A DNA stretch of 35,589 bases, taken from the NCBI GenBank assembly GCA_018266105.1, contig JAFEBA010000117.1, positions 1 through 35,589 of the forward strand, written 5' to 3'. This DNA is from a bacterium. Its GTDB lineage: Bacteria; Vulcanimicrobiota; Xenobia; Xenobiales; JADMJV01. Both the position numbers and the translations under genes were made by a program. Positions 15,493 through 23,899 of this stretch are shown one piece after another. The first letter of the stretch is position 1, and each line of letters begins with the position of its first letter. The notes beneath the pieces were generated by a model. That model saw nothing but the letters and a program-made list of their open reading frames with translations, searched no databases and was not told where the DNA came from.

Positions 15493-16053
15493 GTGCTTAA
15501 ATTACTGCTGGCCCTGTGGTTGGGCCAACCACAGGGCTTTGTCTCCCGCGACCAGTGGGGCTCACAGCCCCAGCCCATGCCCGAGGAACTCCGTCACTCC
15601 CCTCAACGCGTGGTGCTGCACCATTCCGGCGTGCTCTGGAAAGAGGGGGACGACCCCTACAGAAAGATTCGTGCCCTGCAGAGTTGGGGCCAGCGCGACA
15701 AAGGCTGGCCCGACCTGCCCTACCATTTTCTCATCGCTCCCGACGGCCACATCTTCGAGGGCCGTGACCTCAACTACCGTCCCGAAAGCAACACTCAGTA
15801 CGATCTGGATGGGGTGGTTAACGTCGAGCTTTGGGGAAATTTCGATGAGCAACCGGTCACAGCCCCGGCTCTACAAGCCACCGTGGAGCTGCTGGCCTGG
15901 CTCCGACAGGTCCACGGTCTCAGGGAGCTGAGCGCTCACCGCCTGCAGGCGCCGGGACAAACCACCTGCCCCGGCAACGACCTGATGCGTTACTACGAAT
16001 CGGGCCAACTTCAACGTCAAGTGCAAGAAAGGCATCCTGACACTGACGACTAA
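15493..16053 (+). CDS. N-acetylmuramoyl-L-alanine amidase, PGRP/Amidase_2 type
   Basis: This 186-aa zinc amidase would cut the bond between N-acetylmuramic acid and the stem peptide of peptidoglycan. VSRDQWGS (17-24) is the usual opening of PGRP domains. Zinc ligands are predicted as His43 (VVLHHSG), His149 (SAHRL) and Cys159 (QTTCPGN), with catalytic Tyr77 (LPYHFLI). The short hydrophobic N-terminus (MLKLLLALWLG) is a weak signal peptide or anchor. GTG 15493 is the likely start, ten bases after the preceding small ORF. The next gene encodes a secreted protein, so the pair probably acts outside the cytoplasm. Cell-wall recycling or remodelling is the likely role. Confidence 0.85.
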   Translation: MLKLLLALWLGQPQGFVSRDQWGSQPQPMPEELRHSPQRVVLHHSGVLWKEGDDPYRKIRALQSWGQRDKGWPDLPYHFLIAPDGHIFEGRDLNYRPESNTQYDLDGVVNVELWGNFDEQPVTAPALQATVELLAWLRQVHGLRELSAHRLQAPGQTTCPGNDLMRYYESGQLQRQVQERHPDTDD

Positions 16054-16062
16054 CTGCCCGGA

Positions 16063-16653
16063 ATGAGAAAGCTCGCCTGCCTCCTGCTGCTCACTCCGCT
16101 GGCCTGGGGAACCACTTTTTACCGGCAGAAAATCGCGGTCGACCTCAACGGGGACGGGCGCAAGGAGTGGGTGGTCCTCAAGCCGTACACTGTGGGCGAG
16201 GTGACCAAAGGCCAGTTAATGGTTCTGGACTCCGGCGGCAAAATCATGTGGACCGGTCCCCGCATCAAAGATGCTTACTCGAACAGTCCCTGGGCCTTCC
16301 TGGGTGAATTCGACCTGGGGGACATCGCCTGGATTGACGACTACGACGGCGACGGCCAGGTCGATCTGTGCGCCACCTACCAGAAATCCGATGTCCGGCC
16401 TACCCAGTTTCGACTTTTCCACTGGAACGGCAAGGGCTTTGTCTACGACAAATCGGCCATGCTGGTGCCCGCCCCCCAAAAACCGGCCACCCTGATCTGG
16501 AGAGCTTATTCGCCGGACGCGTCCACTTGGGCGGAAACAATGACCTGCACCAGCCCGGGCAACTACAAGGTGGATATGGCCAGCCCCCCTGAGTCGCCTC
16601 CAAGCTGGAAGGTACGCTACCAGTCGGGCGAGGGCTTCGTCCTCACCAACTGA
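16063..16653 (+). CDS. Secreted protein with FG-GAP/EF-like calcium loops
   Basis: This 196-aa protein has a clear signal peptide (MRKLACLLLLTPLAWG). Two acidic loops, DLNGDGRKEW (27-36) and DDYDGDGQVDL (92-102), match the DxNxDGxxE/D calcium-binding pattern of FG-GAP/VCBS and dockerin-like repeats. Each is followed by a beta-strand, which suggests part of a beta-propeller. The C-terminal third is rich in Pro, Ser and Trp and has no recognised motif. It starts 9 bases after the amidase gene and ends 12 bases before the convergent tolC-like gene. Function is unknown; calcium-stabilised adhesion or a role alongside the amidase is speculative. Confidence 0.72.
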   Translation: MRKLACLLLLTPLAWGTTFYRQKIAVDLNGDGRKEWVVLKPYTVGEVTKGQLMVLDSGGKIMWTGPRIKDAYSNSPWAFLGEFDLGDIAWIDDYDGDGQVDLCATYQKSDVRPTQFRLFHWNGKGFVYDKSAMLVPAPQKPATLIWRAYSPDASTWAETMTCTSPGNYKVDMASPPESPPSWKVRYQSGEGFVLTN

Positions 16654-16665
16654 TTCAAGCTCAAT

Positions 16666-18078
16666 TTAGGTCTTGGGAAGGTCGGCCACGGGCTGACCGG
16701 CGGCCGCTTCCAGCGCATTGAGAGCCTGGAAAACCGACTGCAGCAGAGCAATATATTCCTTACGAACGGCCGCCAGATTCTGTTGACTGGTGAGCAGACG
16801 CACGTAGGGCACAGCGCCCCGCTTGAAGCCATACTGGGTGATGCGGGTGGACTCCTCGGATGGTTGCAACACCTTCTCGCGAAAATCGGAGGCGTTCTTC
16901 ATGGCTCCCAGGTACTGCTCGAAGGCCACTTTCAGATCGGAAGAGACCTGCAGCCTGGCGGCCTGCAGGTTCTGCTCCTGCTCGACCACAGACTCTTCCT
17001 TGGCGCGCACATCATTGCGAATCTGGCCCCAATCGATGGGGAACTGCAACCCGATCTGAAACTGGTAGGTGTGGGTAGCAATATCTCTCAGGAAAGTCAG
17101 CAATGGCGTAGGATTGGACTGCTGTTCGGCCAGCGTCACCGAGCGCTTGCTGCGCTCCAACGAATAAAGCGCGGATTGAATCTGAGGATTTTCTTGGGCC
17201 AACTGCAGCAGCCTGGAATAAGCCAGGTCCAGACTGGGAGTATCTAGAGTGCCTTGCAATTCGATGGGAGTTTGGGCCGGAAGGTTGAGTAGAGGAGCCA
17301 GGGTGGCCTGGGCCTGCTTGAGATTGGCCTGGGCACGCACCAGGTCCTGGTTGGCTCGAGAGAGTTGCACGCCCGAGTCAATCAGGTCCAGCTGCGGTCC
17401 CGCCCCCGAAGAGAAGCGTTTTTGAGCGATGGTGTAGCCTTCGTTGGCAAGATCGAGGTTGTTCTGCACCACATGCATCGTTTCTTGGGCGGCCAGCAGG
17501 CTGTAGAAAGCGTCCTTAATCTGCCTGCGAATGGTGACTTGAGAGGTTCGATAGTCCGCGATAGCCACGCGGTAATCCTGAACGGCAACTTTCTGAGCGG
17601 CCGAAAAGCTACCGATGGGCATGAAGGGCTGAGTGACCTGCAGATAGGTGTCGGTCAGGCCATTGGCGGCAAAGGTCGCAAAGCCCGCTCCGGCACCGTT
17701 GGGATTGCTGCCGCCGGGCACTGAGCCAGCCACATTGGTGCCGGGAATGGTGGCCACGGTGATTTGGGTCGAGGGGATGGAAGCGGCCCTTTGAAAGGCC
17801 CAATAGGCCGAACGCACTCGAGCATTGGCCGCCAGCACGCTGGGATGAACGGAAAGTCCACGCTGCACGGCCTCATCCAGGCCCAGCTTGTAGGTCCCCT
17901 GACCGTCTGGAAGCAGTTGCAGCGGATCGACCTGAGGAGGAGCGGCCGGCATATCCTCGGGCAAAGTCAGCCCGGTCGGCTCCTCCTGGTTGACGTCGTA
18001 AGTTGGAGGCGGTGGCGTTCCCTGCGAGTATGCCAGCGGGGAGAGGGCCAGCGCCAAGATAAGTGCCAATCTCTTCAA
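16666..18078 (-). CDS. TolC-family outer membrane efflux protein
   Basis: This 470-aa protein starts with a signal peptide (MKRLALILALALSPLAYS). It then shows the duplicated TolC pattern of long amphipathic helices with Gln/Ala-rich heptads, including NLKQAQATLAPLLNLPAQ near 265 and the C-terminal EYIALLQSVFQALNALEA. TolC-type channels form a trimeric barrel and periplasmic tunnel. The gene is last in an adaptor-pump-channel operon. Its TTG start overlaps the pump stop (TTGA), so its translation is probably coupled. A Pro-rich segment (about 20-45) follows the signal peptide. It supplies the outer membrane exit of this metal-type RND pump. Confidence 0.92.
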   Translation of the reverse strand: MKRLALILALALSPLAYSQGTPPPPTYDVNQEEPTGLTLPEDMPAAPPQVDPLQLLPDGQGTYKLGLDEAVQRGLSVHPSVLAANARVRSAYWAFQRAASIPSTQITVATIPGTNVAGSVPGGSNPNGAGAGFATFAANGLTDTYLQVTQPFMPIGSFSAAQKVAVQDYRVAIADYRTSQVTIRRQIKDAFYSLLAAQETMHVVQNNLDLANEGYTIAQKRFSSGAGPQLDLIDSGVQLSRANQDLVRAQANLKQAQATLAPLLNLPAQTPIELQGTLDTPSLDLAYSRLLQLAQENPQIQSALYSLERSKRSVTLAEQQSNPTPLLTFLRDIATHTYQFQIGLQFPIDWGQIRNDVRAKEESVVEQEQNLQAARLQVSSDLKVAFEQYLGAMKNASDFREKVLQPSEESTRITQYGFKRGAVPYVRLLTSQQNLAAVRKEYIALLQSVFQALNALEAAAGQPVADLPKT

Positions 18079-21000
18079 GCGTTCTCCGTGTCCGCAACTT
18101 CCGTTTCGGCTAGCCCGGGGCTTTCCTCCGTCGGTGGTTGCACCAATTCATCCCCCGGGAGCAGCAAACGATACATGGCCGGCAAAACCAACAGCACCAC
18201 GAAGAAACAGGTGAGCATTCCGCCCACCACCACGGTGGCCAAGGGCTTCTGAGTCTCCGAGCCGATGCCCGTGGACAGGGCCGCTGGCAACAGACCGATA
18301 CCAGCCCCAGCCGCCACCATCATGACCGGTCGAAGCAGCAGCTCCCCGGCTCGCAGAATAGCGGGTCGGGCCTCCATCCCCCCCTGCAGATGCTGCTTGA
18401 TGCGTGACACCAGCAAGACTCCTTGAAGGACGGTCACTCCAAAGAGCGAGATGAATCCGACGGCCGCCGAGATGGAGAGGGTGATGTGTCCAAGCAGCAG
18501 GCCGACCAAGCCACCGATGGAGGCGAAAGGCACGGTGGCCAGCACCACCAGAGCGTCTTTGAGACTGCCGAAAGTGCGGCTGAGTAACAACAAGATAAGC
18601 AATAAAGTGACCGGGACGATTACCGCCAGGCGAGCCATGGCCTCCTGAAGTTGCTCGTATTCACCGCTGATGACGTAGTAGTAGCCTTCGGGAAACTTGA
18701 CTTTAGCGCGGATGCGCGCATCCACCTCGGCGATGGTGCTGGTCAGGTCTCGGTCGCGCACGCTGAACTTGAGGGGAATATAGCGCTGATTGTCCTCACG
18801 ATAAATGAATCCGGCCCCACTCTTGCGCTCAATGCGAGCCAGCTGCTCCAGCGGGATCATGGCTCCATTGCGCGCCCGAATGGGAATGCGCGCGATAGCT
18901 TCCGGACCGCTGCGGAAGGGCTTTTGAAAGCGCACGGTGACATCAAAGCGGCGGTCGCCCTCCAGCATCTGAGTGGCCGCTGTGCCACCGATGGCCGCGC
19001 TGATGGCTGAATTCACATCCTCGATCGATACACCGTAACGTGCTGCGGCGGCCCGATCGGTCTCGATCAACAGGTTAGGCTGACCCAACAGGTGGATGAT
19101 GCCCAGGTCCTTGACCCCCTTTACATCGCGGATTGCGCCTTCAATCTGGGCAGCCAGATCCTCCAGCCGAGCCAGATCCTGGCCCACCAGCTTGATGGAA
19201 TTCTCACCTTTCACGCCCGACATCGCCTCTTTGACATTGTCCTCGATCGCCTGGGAGAAGTTGAAATCCACACCGGGAAAGGCGGCGTGAAACTTGCGCT
19301 CCATCTGATTGATCAGAGCGGCCTTGGTCAGGCCAGGCCGCCACTGATCGCGAGGGAGCAGGGGCACATAATATTCGCAGTTGGCGAAGCTGATGGCATC
19401 AGTACCATCATCGGGGCGGCCGAGCTGGCTGACCACCGTGCGAACCTCGGGAAAGGTCCGGAACAATTCGCGGGCCCGATTGGCCAGCTTGCTGGCGTCT
19501 TTGAAGCTGATCGAGCCCGGCATGGTGGAGCGCACATACATATTGCCCTCCTCCAGTTTGGGCATGAATTCGCCACCCAGGAAGGGAACGATGCAGAGAG
19601 CCAGAGCCAGAATCACGCTCGAAAGAGCTACCGACAGACGCGGATGATCCACCACCCAGGTCAGGACCCCTTTGTAGGGCGCGCGCACGATGCGCACGAT
19701 CAGAGTATCGTGCTCACCCTGATCCTCCGAGGGAGGCTTAAGCAGAAGATAAGAACCCACAGGGCCCAGGCTCATGGCCAGCAGCAACGCTCCGCCCAGG
19801 GCCAGCGCGTAGGTGGTGGCCATGGGTCCAAAAATCTTTCCCTCCACCCCCTGCATCGTAAAGAGCGGCAGAAAGGAGACGAAAATAATGACGGTCGAGA
19901 AGACGATGGGATTGATGACTTCCCGGGCCGCCTCGTCTACGATGGCCTGCATTCCCTCGCGCTGCACCGAGCGGAAAGAGAGGTGACGGTGGATATTCTC
20001 CACCATGATCACGGTTGCGTCCACAATGATGCCGAAATCAATGGCTCCCATCGAGATCAGATTGGCCGACTGGCCGCACAACACCATGATCCCAAAAACG
20101 ACGCACAAACTGAGGGGTATGGTCAAGGCCACGATAATGGAGGCCCGCAAATCGCCTAAGAAGGCAAGCAGAATGAAGAAGATCAAGGTGAGCCCGGTGA
20201 GCAGTGTGTGCTGCACGGTATGGGTGGTGAGACTGATCAGCTTGCTGCGGTCGGCGTAAGGCTCGATGCGCATTCCTTTCGGCAAGATATTGCCGTGGTT
20301 GATCTCGTCTACCTTGTTGTGAATCGCCTCAAGGGTGGGGAGCGACTGCCCGCCTGGCCGCATGAGCACCACGCCATTGACGATGTCTTCCTCCTGGTCC
20401 TTACCCACCCGTCCCATAGGTACTTTGCGGCCCAGGGTGACGGTGCCCAGCTGCTTGACAAAGATCGGCACGCCGTCTTGCTCGCTGACCACGGTGTTCT
20501 CAATATCGCTGGCGCTGTGAAAGAGGCCCACGCCACGCACGTTGTAGCTTTGACTGCCAATGTCCAGATAACTGGCGCCCACGTTGGAGTTTCCACTCTT
20601 CAGGCCGTCCATCACGTCGCTGACGGAGAGATGAAACTGCACCAGCTTCATCGGATCCAGGTCGACATGATATTCCTTGGTGTCGCCGCCGAAGCTGGTG
20701 ACGTCGATCACCCCGGGTACCTGCTTAAACTGACGCTCCAGAATCCAGTCGTTGGCTTCCTTCAGTTCCATCAAGGTGTGGCGATCACTGACCAACTTAT
20801 ACCGATACAGTTCGCCGATGGTGGAGGTGGGCGATAGCTCCGACTCCACGCCGGCGGGCAAGGTGGTCTGGTGAATCCGGTTGAGAACCTCCTGGCGCGA
20901 CTCGCGATAGGAGGCGCCATAGGTGAAGTAACACTTGATGTCCGACAGTCCGAACAGCGAACTGGACCGCAGATGATCGAGGTTGGGCATCCCGTTGAGA

Positions 21001-21215
21001 CTTACTTCGAGGGGAACCGTGATCTGCTGTTCCATTTCCTCGGCCGACCAGCCGGGATTCTGAGTGATAATCTCCACCATCGGGGGGGCCGGGTCGGGGT
21101 AGGCCTCAATGTTGAGTTTGCTGAGCGCCACCAGTCCGCCCACCAGCAACAACAAGCTGGCCAAAAGCACCAGAGCGCGTTCTCTCAAGAATGCTGAGAC
21201 AAGCCGCTCAAACAT
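18075..21215 (-). CDS. HME-type RND efflux pump (CzcA/CusA family)
   Basis: This 1046-aa inner-membrane pump has the RND layout: TM1 near 13-33, a large periplasmic loop, TM2-6, then a second loop and TM7-12. The diagnostic fourth-helix motif is GAIDFGIIVDATVIMVEN, with Asp393, Asp399 and Glu406. Their spacing matches the D402/D408/E415 proton-relay residues of CzcA, which places it in the heavy-metal subfamily rather than the drug-exporting HAE1 group. Genes for an adaptor lipoprotein and a TolC channel flank it with one- and four-base overlaps. The metal cannot be read off: I did not identify the paired Met residues of CusA, so Zn/Co/Cd is at least as likely as Cu/Ag. No metal sensor lies in the window. 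Confidence 0.93.
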   Translation of the reverse strand: MFERLVSAFLRERALVLLASLLLLVGGLVALSKLNIEAYPDPAPPMVEIITQNPGWSAEEMEQQITVPLEVSLNGMPNLDHLRSSSLFGLSDIKCYFTYGASYRESRQEVLNRIHQTTLPAGVESELSPTSTIGELYRYKLVSDRHTLMELKEANDWILERQFKQVPGVIDVTSFGGDTKEYHVDLDPMKLVQFHLSVSDVMDGLKSGNSNVGASYLDIGSQSYNVRGVGLFHSASDIENTVVSEQDGVPIFVKQLGTVTLGRKVPMGRVGKDQEEDIVNGVVLMRPGGQSLPTLEAIHNKVDEINHGNILPKGMRIEPYADRSKLISLTTHTVQHTLLTGLTLIFFILLAFLGDLRASIIVALTIPLSLCVVFGIMVLCGQSANLISMGAIDFGIIVDATVIMVENIHRHLSFRSVQREGMQAIVDEAAREVINPIVFSTVIIFVSFLPLFTMQGVEGKIFGPMATTYALALGGALLLAMSLGPVGSYLLLKPPSEDQGEHDTLIVRIVRAPYKGVLTWVVDHPRLSVALSSVILALALCIVPFLGGEFMPKLEEGNMYVRSTMPGSISFKDASKLANRARELFRTFPEVRTVVSQLGRPDDGTDAISFANCEYYVPLLPRDQWRPGLTKAALINQMERKFHAAFPGVDFNFSQAIEDNVKEAMSGVKGENSIKLVGQDLARLEDLAAQIEGAIRDVKGVKDLGIIHLLGQPNLLIETDRAAAARYGVSIEDVNSAISAAIGGTAATQMLEGDRRFDVTVRFQKPFRSGPEAIARIPIRARNGAMIPLEQLARIERKSGAGFIYREDNQRYIPLKFSVRDRDLTSTIAEVDARIRAKVKFPEGYYYVISGEYEQLQEAMARLAVIVPVTLLLILLLLSRTFGSLKDALVVLATVPFASIGGLVGLLLGHITLSISAAVGFISLFGVTVLQGVLLVSRIKQHLQGGMEARPAILRAGELLLRPVMMVAAGAGIGLLPAALSTGIGSETQKPLATVVVGGMLTCFFVVLLVLPAMYRLLLPGDELVQPPTEESPGLAETEVADTENA

Positions 21216-22597
21216 CAGCGTTCCCTGGACTCCAGCAAAAGATTGCCCTCGGTCACCACCCGCTGGCCGGGGCGTAAACCCTTCAGGATTTCCACCTTGT
21301 CCTTAGACTTGGCACCCACCACAACCATTTGCTTGCGGTAGTTATCCTTGCCGTCCTCGACCATGACAAACTCGTCGTTCCCCAGCGTCAACAAGGCCTT
21401 GTCGGAGATCACCACCGTGTCCGCTCGCGCGGGCAGCTGGACACTGACGTCCACAAATGTGTCTGGACGAAGGTAACCTTTCGGGTTATCAATCAGGCTG
21501 CGCACCTGAATGGTGCGTGTGCTGGGACTGACCTGCTGTCCGATGTAACGGATGCGTCCCGAGAACTTCTGGCCGGGCACGCTGGTGCTGGTCACTTCAA
21601 TCCGATCCCCCTCGCGCAAGCGGGCCACATCCCCTTCGAAGGCGTTGGCGTCCACATAGACCTGGGAAAGTTCCACCACCTGACCCAACTCGGCACCAGA
21701 GGGGACACGCTGGCCGCTGGTCACATTGAGCTTGGTCACAACCCCCGTGATGGGCGCCCGCACGTAAAAGCCAGAGGCCTGAGCGGCCGAGCTTTGAGCG
21801 TGCCGGGTGTTCAGAGCCAGGCTGGTCAGCTCGGCGGGAATTTCCGTGCCCACCAGGGCGGCCTGAGAATACACGGCCTTATTTCTTTCGAAGTTGGAAT
21901 CGGTCACCTTGACTGCTTGCATGGCCAGCTCGACCGCTTGCTGATACTGATCGATGTTCTTCTCGAAGAGAGGGATCTGGCGGCGAGCGATTTGCAGTTC
22001 CTGGCGCGCGGCTTCGTTCAGGGCTTTGGCCTTCTCGTAGCGAGTGCGGGATTCTTCCACCTCGGCTCTTGAGCTGATGCCGGCATCCAGTAATTCAGTC
22101 TTGCGCTTCAGATCGGTCTCCGCGAAGTTGAGGTCGGCTTCGGCCTGGCGCAGATCCGAAGTGAGAGCGCTGACCTGACTGTGAGCCTGTCCCAAGGCTT
22201 TCTGAGCTTCAGTCTGGTTGGTGAGGGCGGCCGAGAGCTTGGCGCGCGCTTCCACCACCTGGTCCTGCTCACTTTCTAGCTTCTCCAGAATCTGCAGGCT
22301 GGTCATACCATACACGCTATTCATCTCAACCAGTGGTTGGTCTCGAACAACCAGGCTGCCCACCTTGACCAGGGGCTTGACGGCCACGCCGTCCAACGGC
22401 GCCGTCAAAACCACAGCTTTTTCTTCGGTGGGCTGAACCTGTCCGCTCAGCAAAATCTGGCTGGCAAAGGATTCTTTGCGCACTTCTTCAGTAACCACCT
22501 TGAGAGCTGAAGGGGATTCGCTGGAGCTGGCTCCAGGAGTTGGGGCCTGACTGCATCCCGCAGCCAGCAGGGTCAAAATTAGAATTGCATGCCTCAC
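21215..22597 (-). CDS. RND efflux periplasmic adaptor lipoprotein (membrane fusion protein)
   Basis: This 460-aa adaptor would join the inner-membrane pump to the TolC-like channel. The N-terminus MRHAILILTLLAAGC has a lipobox-like end, so the mature protein probably starts at a lipid-modified Cys15. A biotinyl-lipoyl half (about 65-95) precedes a long coiled-coil hairpin (about 105-240, Gln/Glu/Ala/Leu heptads). A second lipoyl half (VRAPITGVVTKLNV) and beta-barrel and membrane-proximal domains follow. GTG at 22597 is the only plausible start and lies in a hairpin. It is the first gene of the three-gene efflux operon. The stop overlaps the pump start by one base (TGATG). Confidence 0.92.
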   Translation of the reverse strand: MRHAILILTLLAAGCSQAPTPGASSSESPSALKVVTEEVRKESFASQILLSGQVQPTEEKAVVLTAPLDGVAVKPLVKVGSLVVRDQPLVEMNSVYGMTSLQILEKLESEQDQVVEARAKLSAALTNQTEAQKALGQAHSQVSALTSDLRQAEADLNFAETDLKRKTELLDAGISSRAEVEESRTRYEKAKALNEAARQELQIARRQIPLFEKNIDQYQQAVELAMQAVKVTDSNFERNKAVYSQAALVGTEIPAELTSLALNTRHAQSSAAQASGFYVRAPITGVVTKLNVTSGQRVPSGAELGQVVELSQVYVDANAFEGDVARLREGDRIEVTSTSVPGQKFSGRIRYIGQQVSPSTRTIQVRSLIDNPKGYLRPDTFVDVSVQLPARADTVVISDKALLTLGNDEFVMVEDGKDNYRKQMVVVGAKSKDKVEILKGLRPGQRVVTEGNLLLESRER

Positions 22598-22623
22598 AGT
22601 GGGTCATCTTAGCCCACCTTGAG
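22593..22623 (-). promoter_or_regulatory. Hairpin enclosing the adaptor GTG start
   Basis: On the - strand CTCA and GTGGG pair with CCCAC and TGAG around a nine-base loop, with a 2x2 internal mismatch. The GTG start (22597-22595) lies at the junction of mismatch and outer stem. No Shine-Dalgarno is visible. Folding would limit initiation at the head of the efflux operon. The stem is modest, so this is tentative. Confidence 0.35.
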
Positions 22624-22684
22624 CGGAGCTTTCCTTACAATTTTGACGTAACTCCTAGTATGATCCAACTAGTAGCCGGTCAGT

Positions 22685-23824
22685 TCAGACGGCCTGCAGC
22701 AGAAAAGCGTTGAACCGGGGGGCGAGCCGCGAGGGCAGCAGACCGTTGCTGCCCAGGTACATCTCGGACAGACGCAGGGCCTGGTAGTAATCCTCCAGAC
22801 CGGCCCGCTGGCGGCCTGCGCGATAAGTGTAAAAAGCCGTGTAGCAGCGCACCAATCGAGGAATCAATGCCAGCATCCACAGATTGTCCAGGAGCGGCCG
22901 GTAGATCAGCAGCGACTTGCGATGCATCTGCACATCCGCCCAGCGGTCGAGCTCATCCTCCAGTTCATCCCCAAAGGCCTTGTCCTGAAAGCGAAGCAGG
23001 GCGAACCAGGTGCCTTTCCAGTTAAACTCGGGAAGGTCTAGATCCTCACCCTTTTGAAAAGCCTCATCCAGCGGAAGAATTCGCTCCGCACTGGTATCAT
23101 CCAGAAACAGCTTGACCAACGCAAACAGCGTCCCGTCCAGCATGGACGCAACCTGGCCGCCCAAGGGCATCTCCTCCATCTCCAGGCCATCCCAGGCCAG
23201 GGCCAGCTGCACCCGCTCCTGATTGGTCGCCTGAGCGGCCAGCACCAGCGCCTGCTGGGCGGTCAATTCCAAGCCCTGCTCGGCCCGACGACGGTTGAAC
23301 TCCTCTTCGAAAGCGACATAGTCTTCCCAGGTGGTGTAGCGTTCCTGGCCCACCGGCACTCGATCGGCCTCAATGGTGGTTATGCGAATTCCCTTGGCCA
23401 TCCGCTCGCGCAGCCAGTCCTCGTGAGCCTGAAGCGGGCGGCCGCTATTTTGCCTCACGGCCGTGCACATGTAGCTGACCCCCACGTAAACTCCGTCTGG
23501 GGTGTCAGTCAGATGAAAGGGAAACTGCTGACAGGTCAGGGGCTTCTCGTCCACTCCAAGCTCCGCGTGAATCGAGCAGAGCTTGTCCTGGCGCAAGAAA
23601 CCACAACGTGGCTTCTCTGGGTCCTTGTAGAAAATAGCAAAACCCCCGTCCTCAGTTTTGCTAAAAGCGGCTCCGTTTTCATTGATGACCCGAATTCCTA
23701 GCGGATGAGCCTCGATTGTCTCAACCACCTGGGGCTCTACGGGAATCGTCCAGAGGGACTCGCAGCCCGCTCCGCACATAACGCAATCGTAGTTCTGGCC
23801 CTCGGGGAAATGCAGCTTGATCAT
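22685..23824 (-). CDS. YkgJ-family cysteine-cluster protein with long C-terminal region
   Basis: This 379-aa protein has an N-terminal cysteine cluster: Cys14, Cys17 and Cys21 (CVMCGAGC), then Cys74, Cys83 (KPRCGFL, LCSIH), Cys98 (PLTCQQFPF) and Cys120. This matches the YkgJ family (CxxCxxxC-type, Zn- or Fe-S-binding, function unknown), to which flagellin lysine methylase FliB is distantly related. The ~250 C-terminal residues are mostly helical, with acidic patches and no motif I know. It lies 87 bases upstream of the efflux operon on the same strand. Co-transcription is possible, so a metal-linked role is conceivable but unproven. Confidence 0.75.
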   Translation of the reverse strand: MIKLHFPEGQNYDCVMCGAGCESLWTIPVEPQVVETIEAHPLGIRVINENGAAFSKTEDGGFAIFYKDPEKPRCGFLRQDKLCSIHAELGVDEKPLTCQQFPFHLTDTPDGVYVGVSYMCTAVRQNSGRPLQAHEDWLRERMAKGIRITTIEADRVPVGQERYTTWEDYVAFEEEFNRRRAEQGLELTAQQALVLAAQATNQERVQLALAWDGLEMEEMPLGGQVASMLDGTLFALVKLFLDDTSAERILPLDEAFQKGEDLDLPEFNWKGTWFALLRFQDKAFGDELEDELDRWADVQMHRKSLLIYRPLLDNLWMLALIPRLVRCYTAFYTYRAGRQRAGLEDYYQALRLSEMYLGSNGLLPSRLAPRFNAFLLQAV

Positions 23825-23885
23825 CGCTTAGCAGGTTCCCGTCTGAGGTGAAGCCACCTCTTTCAGGTCTTTTTGGGCCGCGACC

Positions 23886-23899
23886 TCTAGATTCTAGAT
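23886..23899 (+). repeat. Tandem 7-bp repeat abutting the subtilase start
   Basis: TCTAGAT occurs twice head to tail, ending at the base before ATG 23900, where a Shine-Dalgarno would be expected. It contains TAnnnT-like -10 sequences, so a leaderless transcript is one reading. Upstream, GAGGTG (23845-23850) and CACCTC (23855-23860) form a small inverted repeat. Confidence 0.4.

Noticed and set aside
15285..15500. Overlapping 71-codon frame from GTG 15285
   Set aside because: Its composition (Thr/Arg runs, no hydrophobic pattern) looks non-coding compared with the frame from 15310, and it overlaps the amidase start.
19092..20159. Forward-strand open frame of 355 codons in the RND pump gene
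   Set aside because: Antisense shadow of a conserved gene; His/Gln/Asp-rich product with no domain.
22624..22684. Inverted ACTAG repeat and -10/-35-like words upstream of the efflux operon
   Set aside because: No pair of promoter elements has acceptable spacing; the dyad is only five bases. It was too weak to list.
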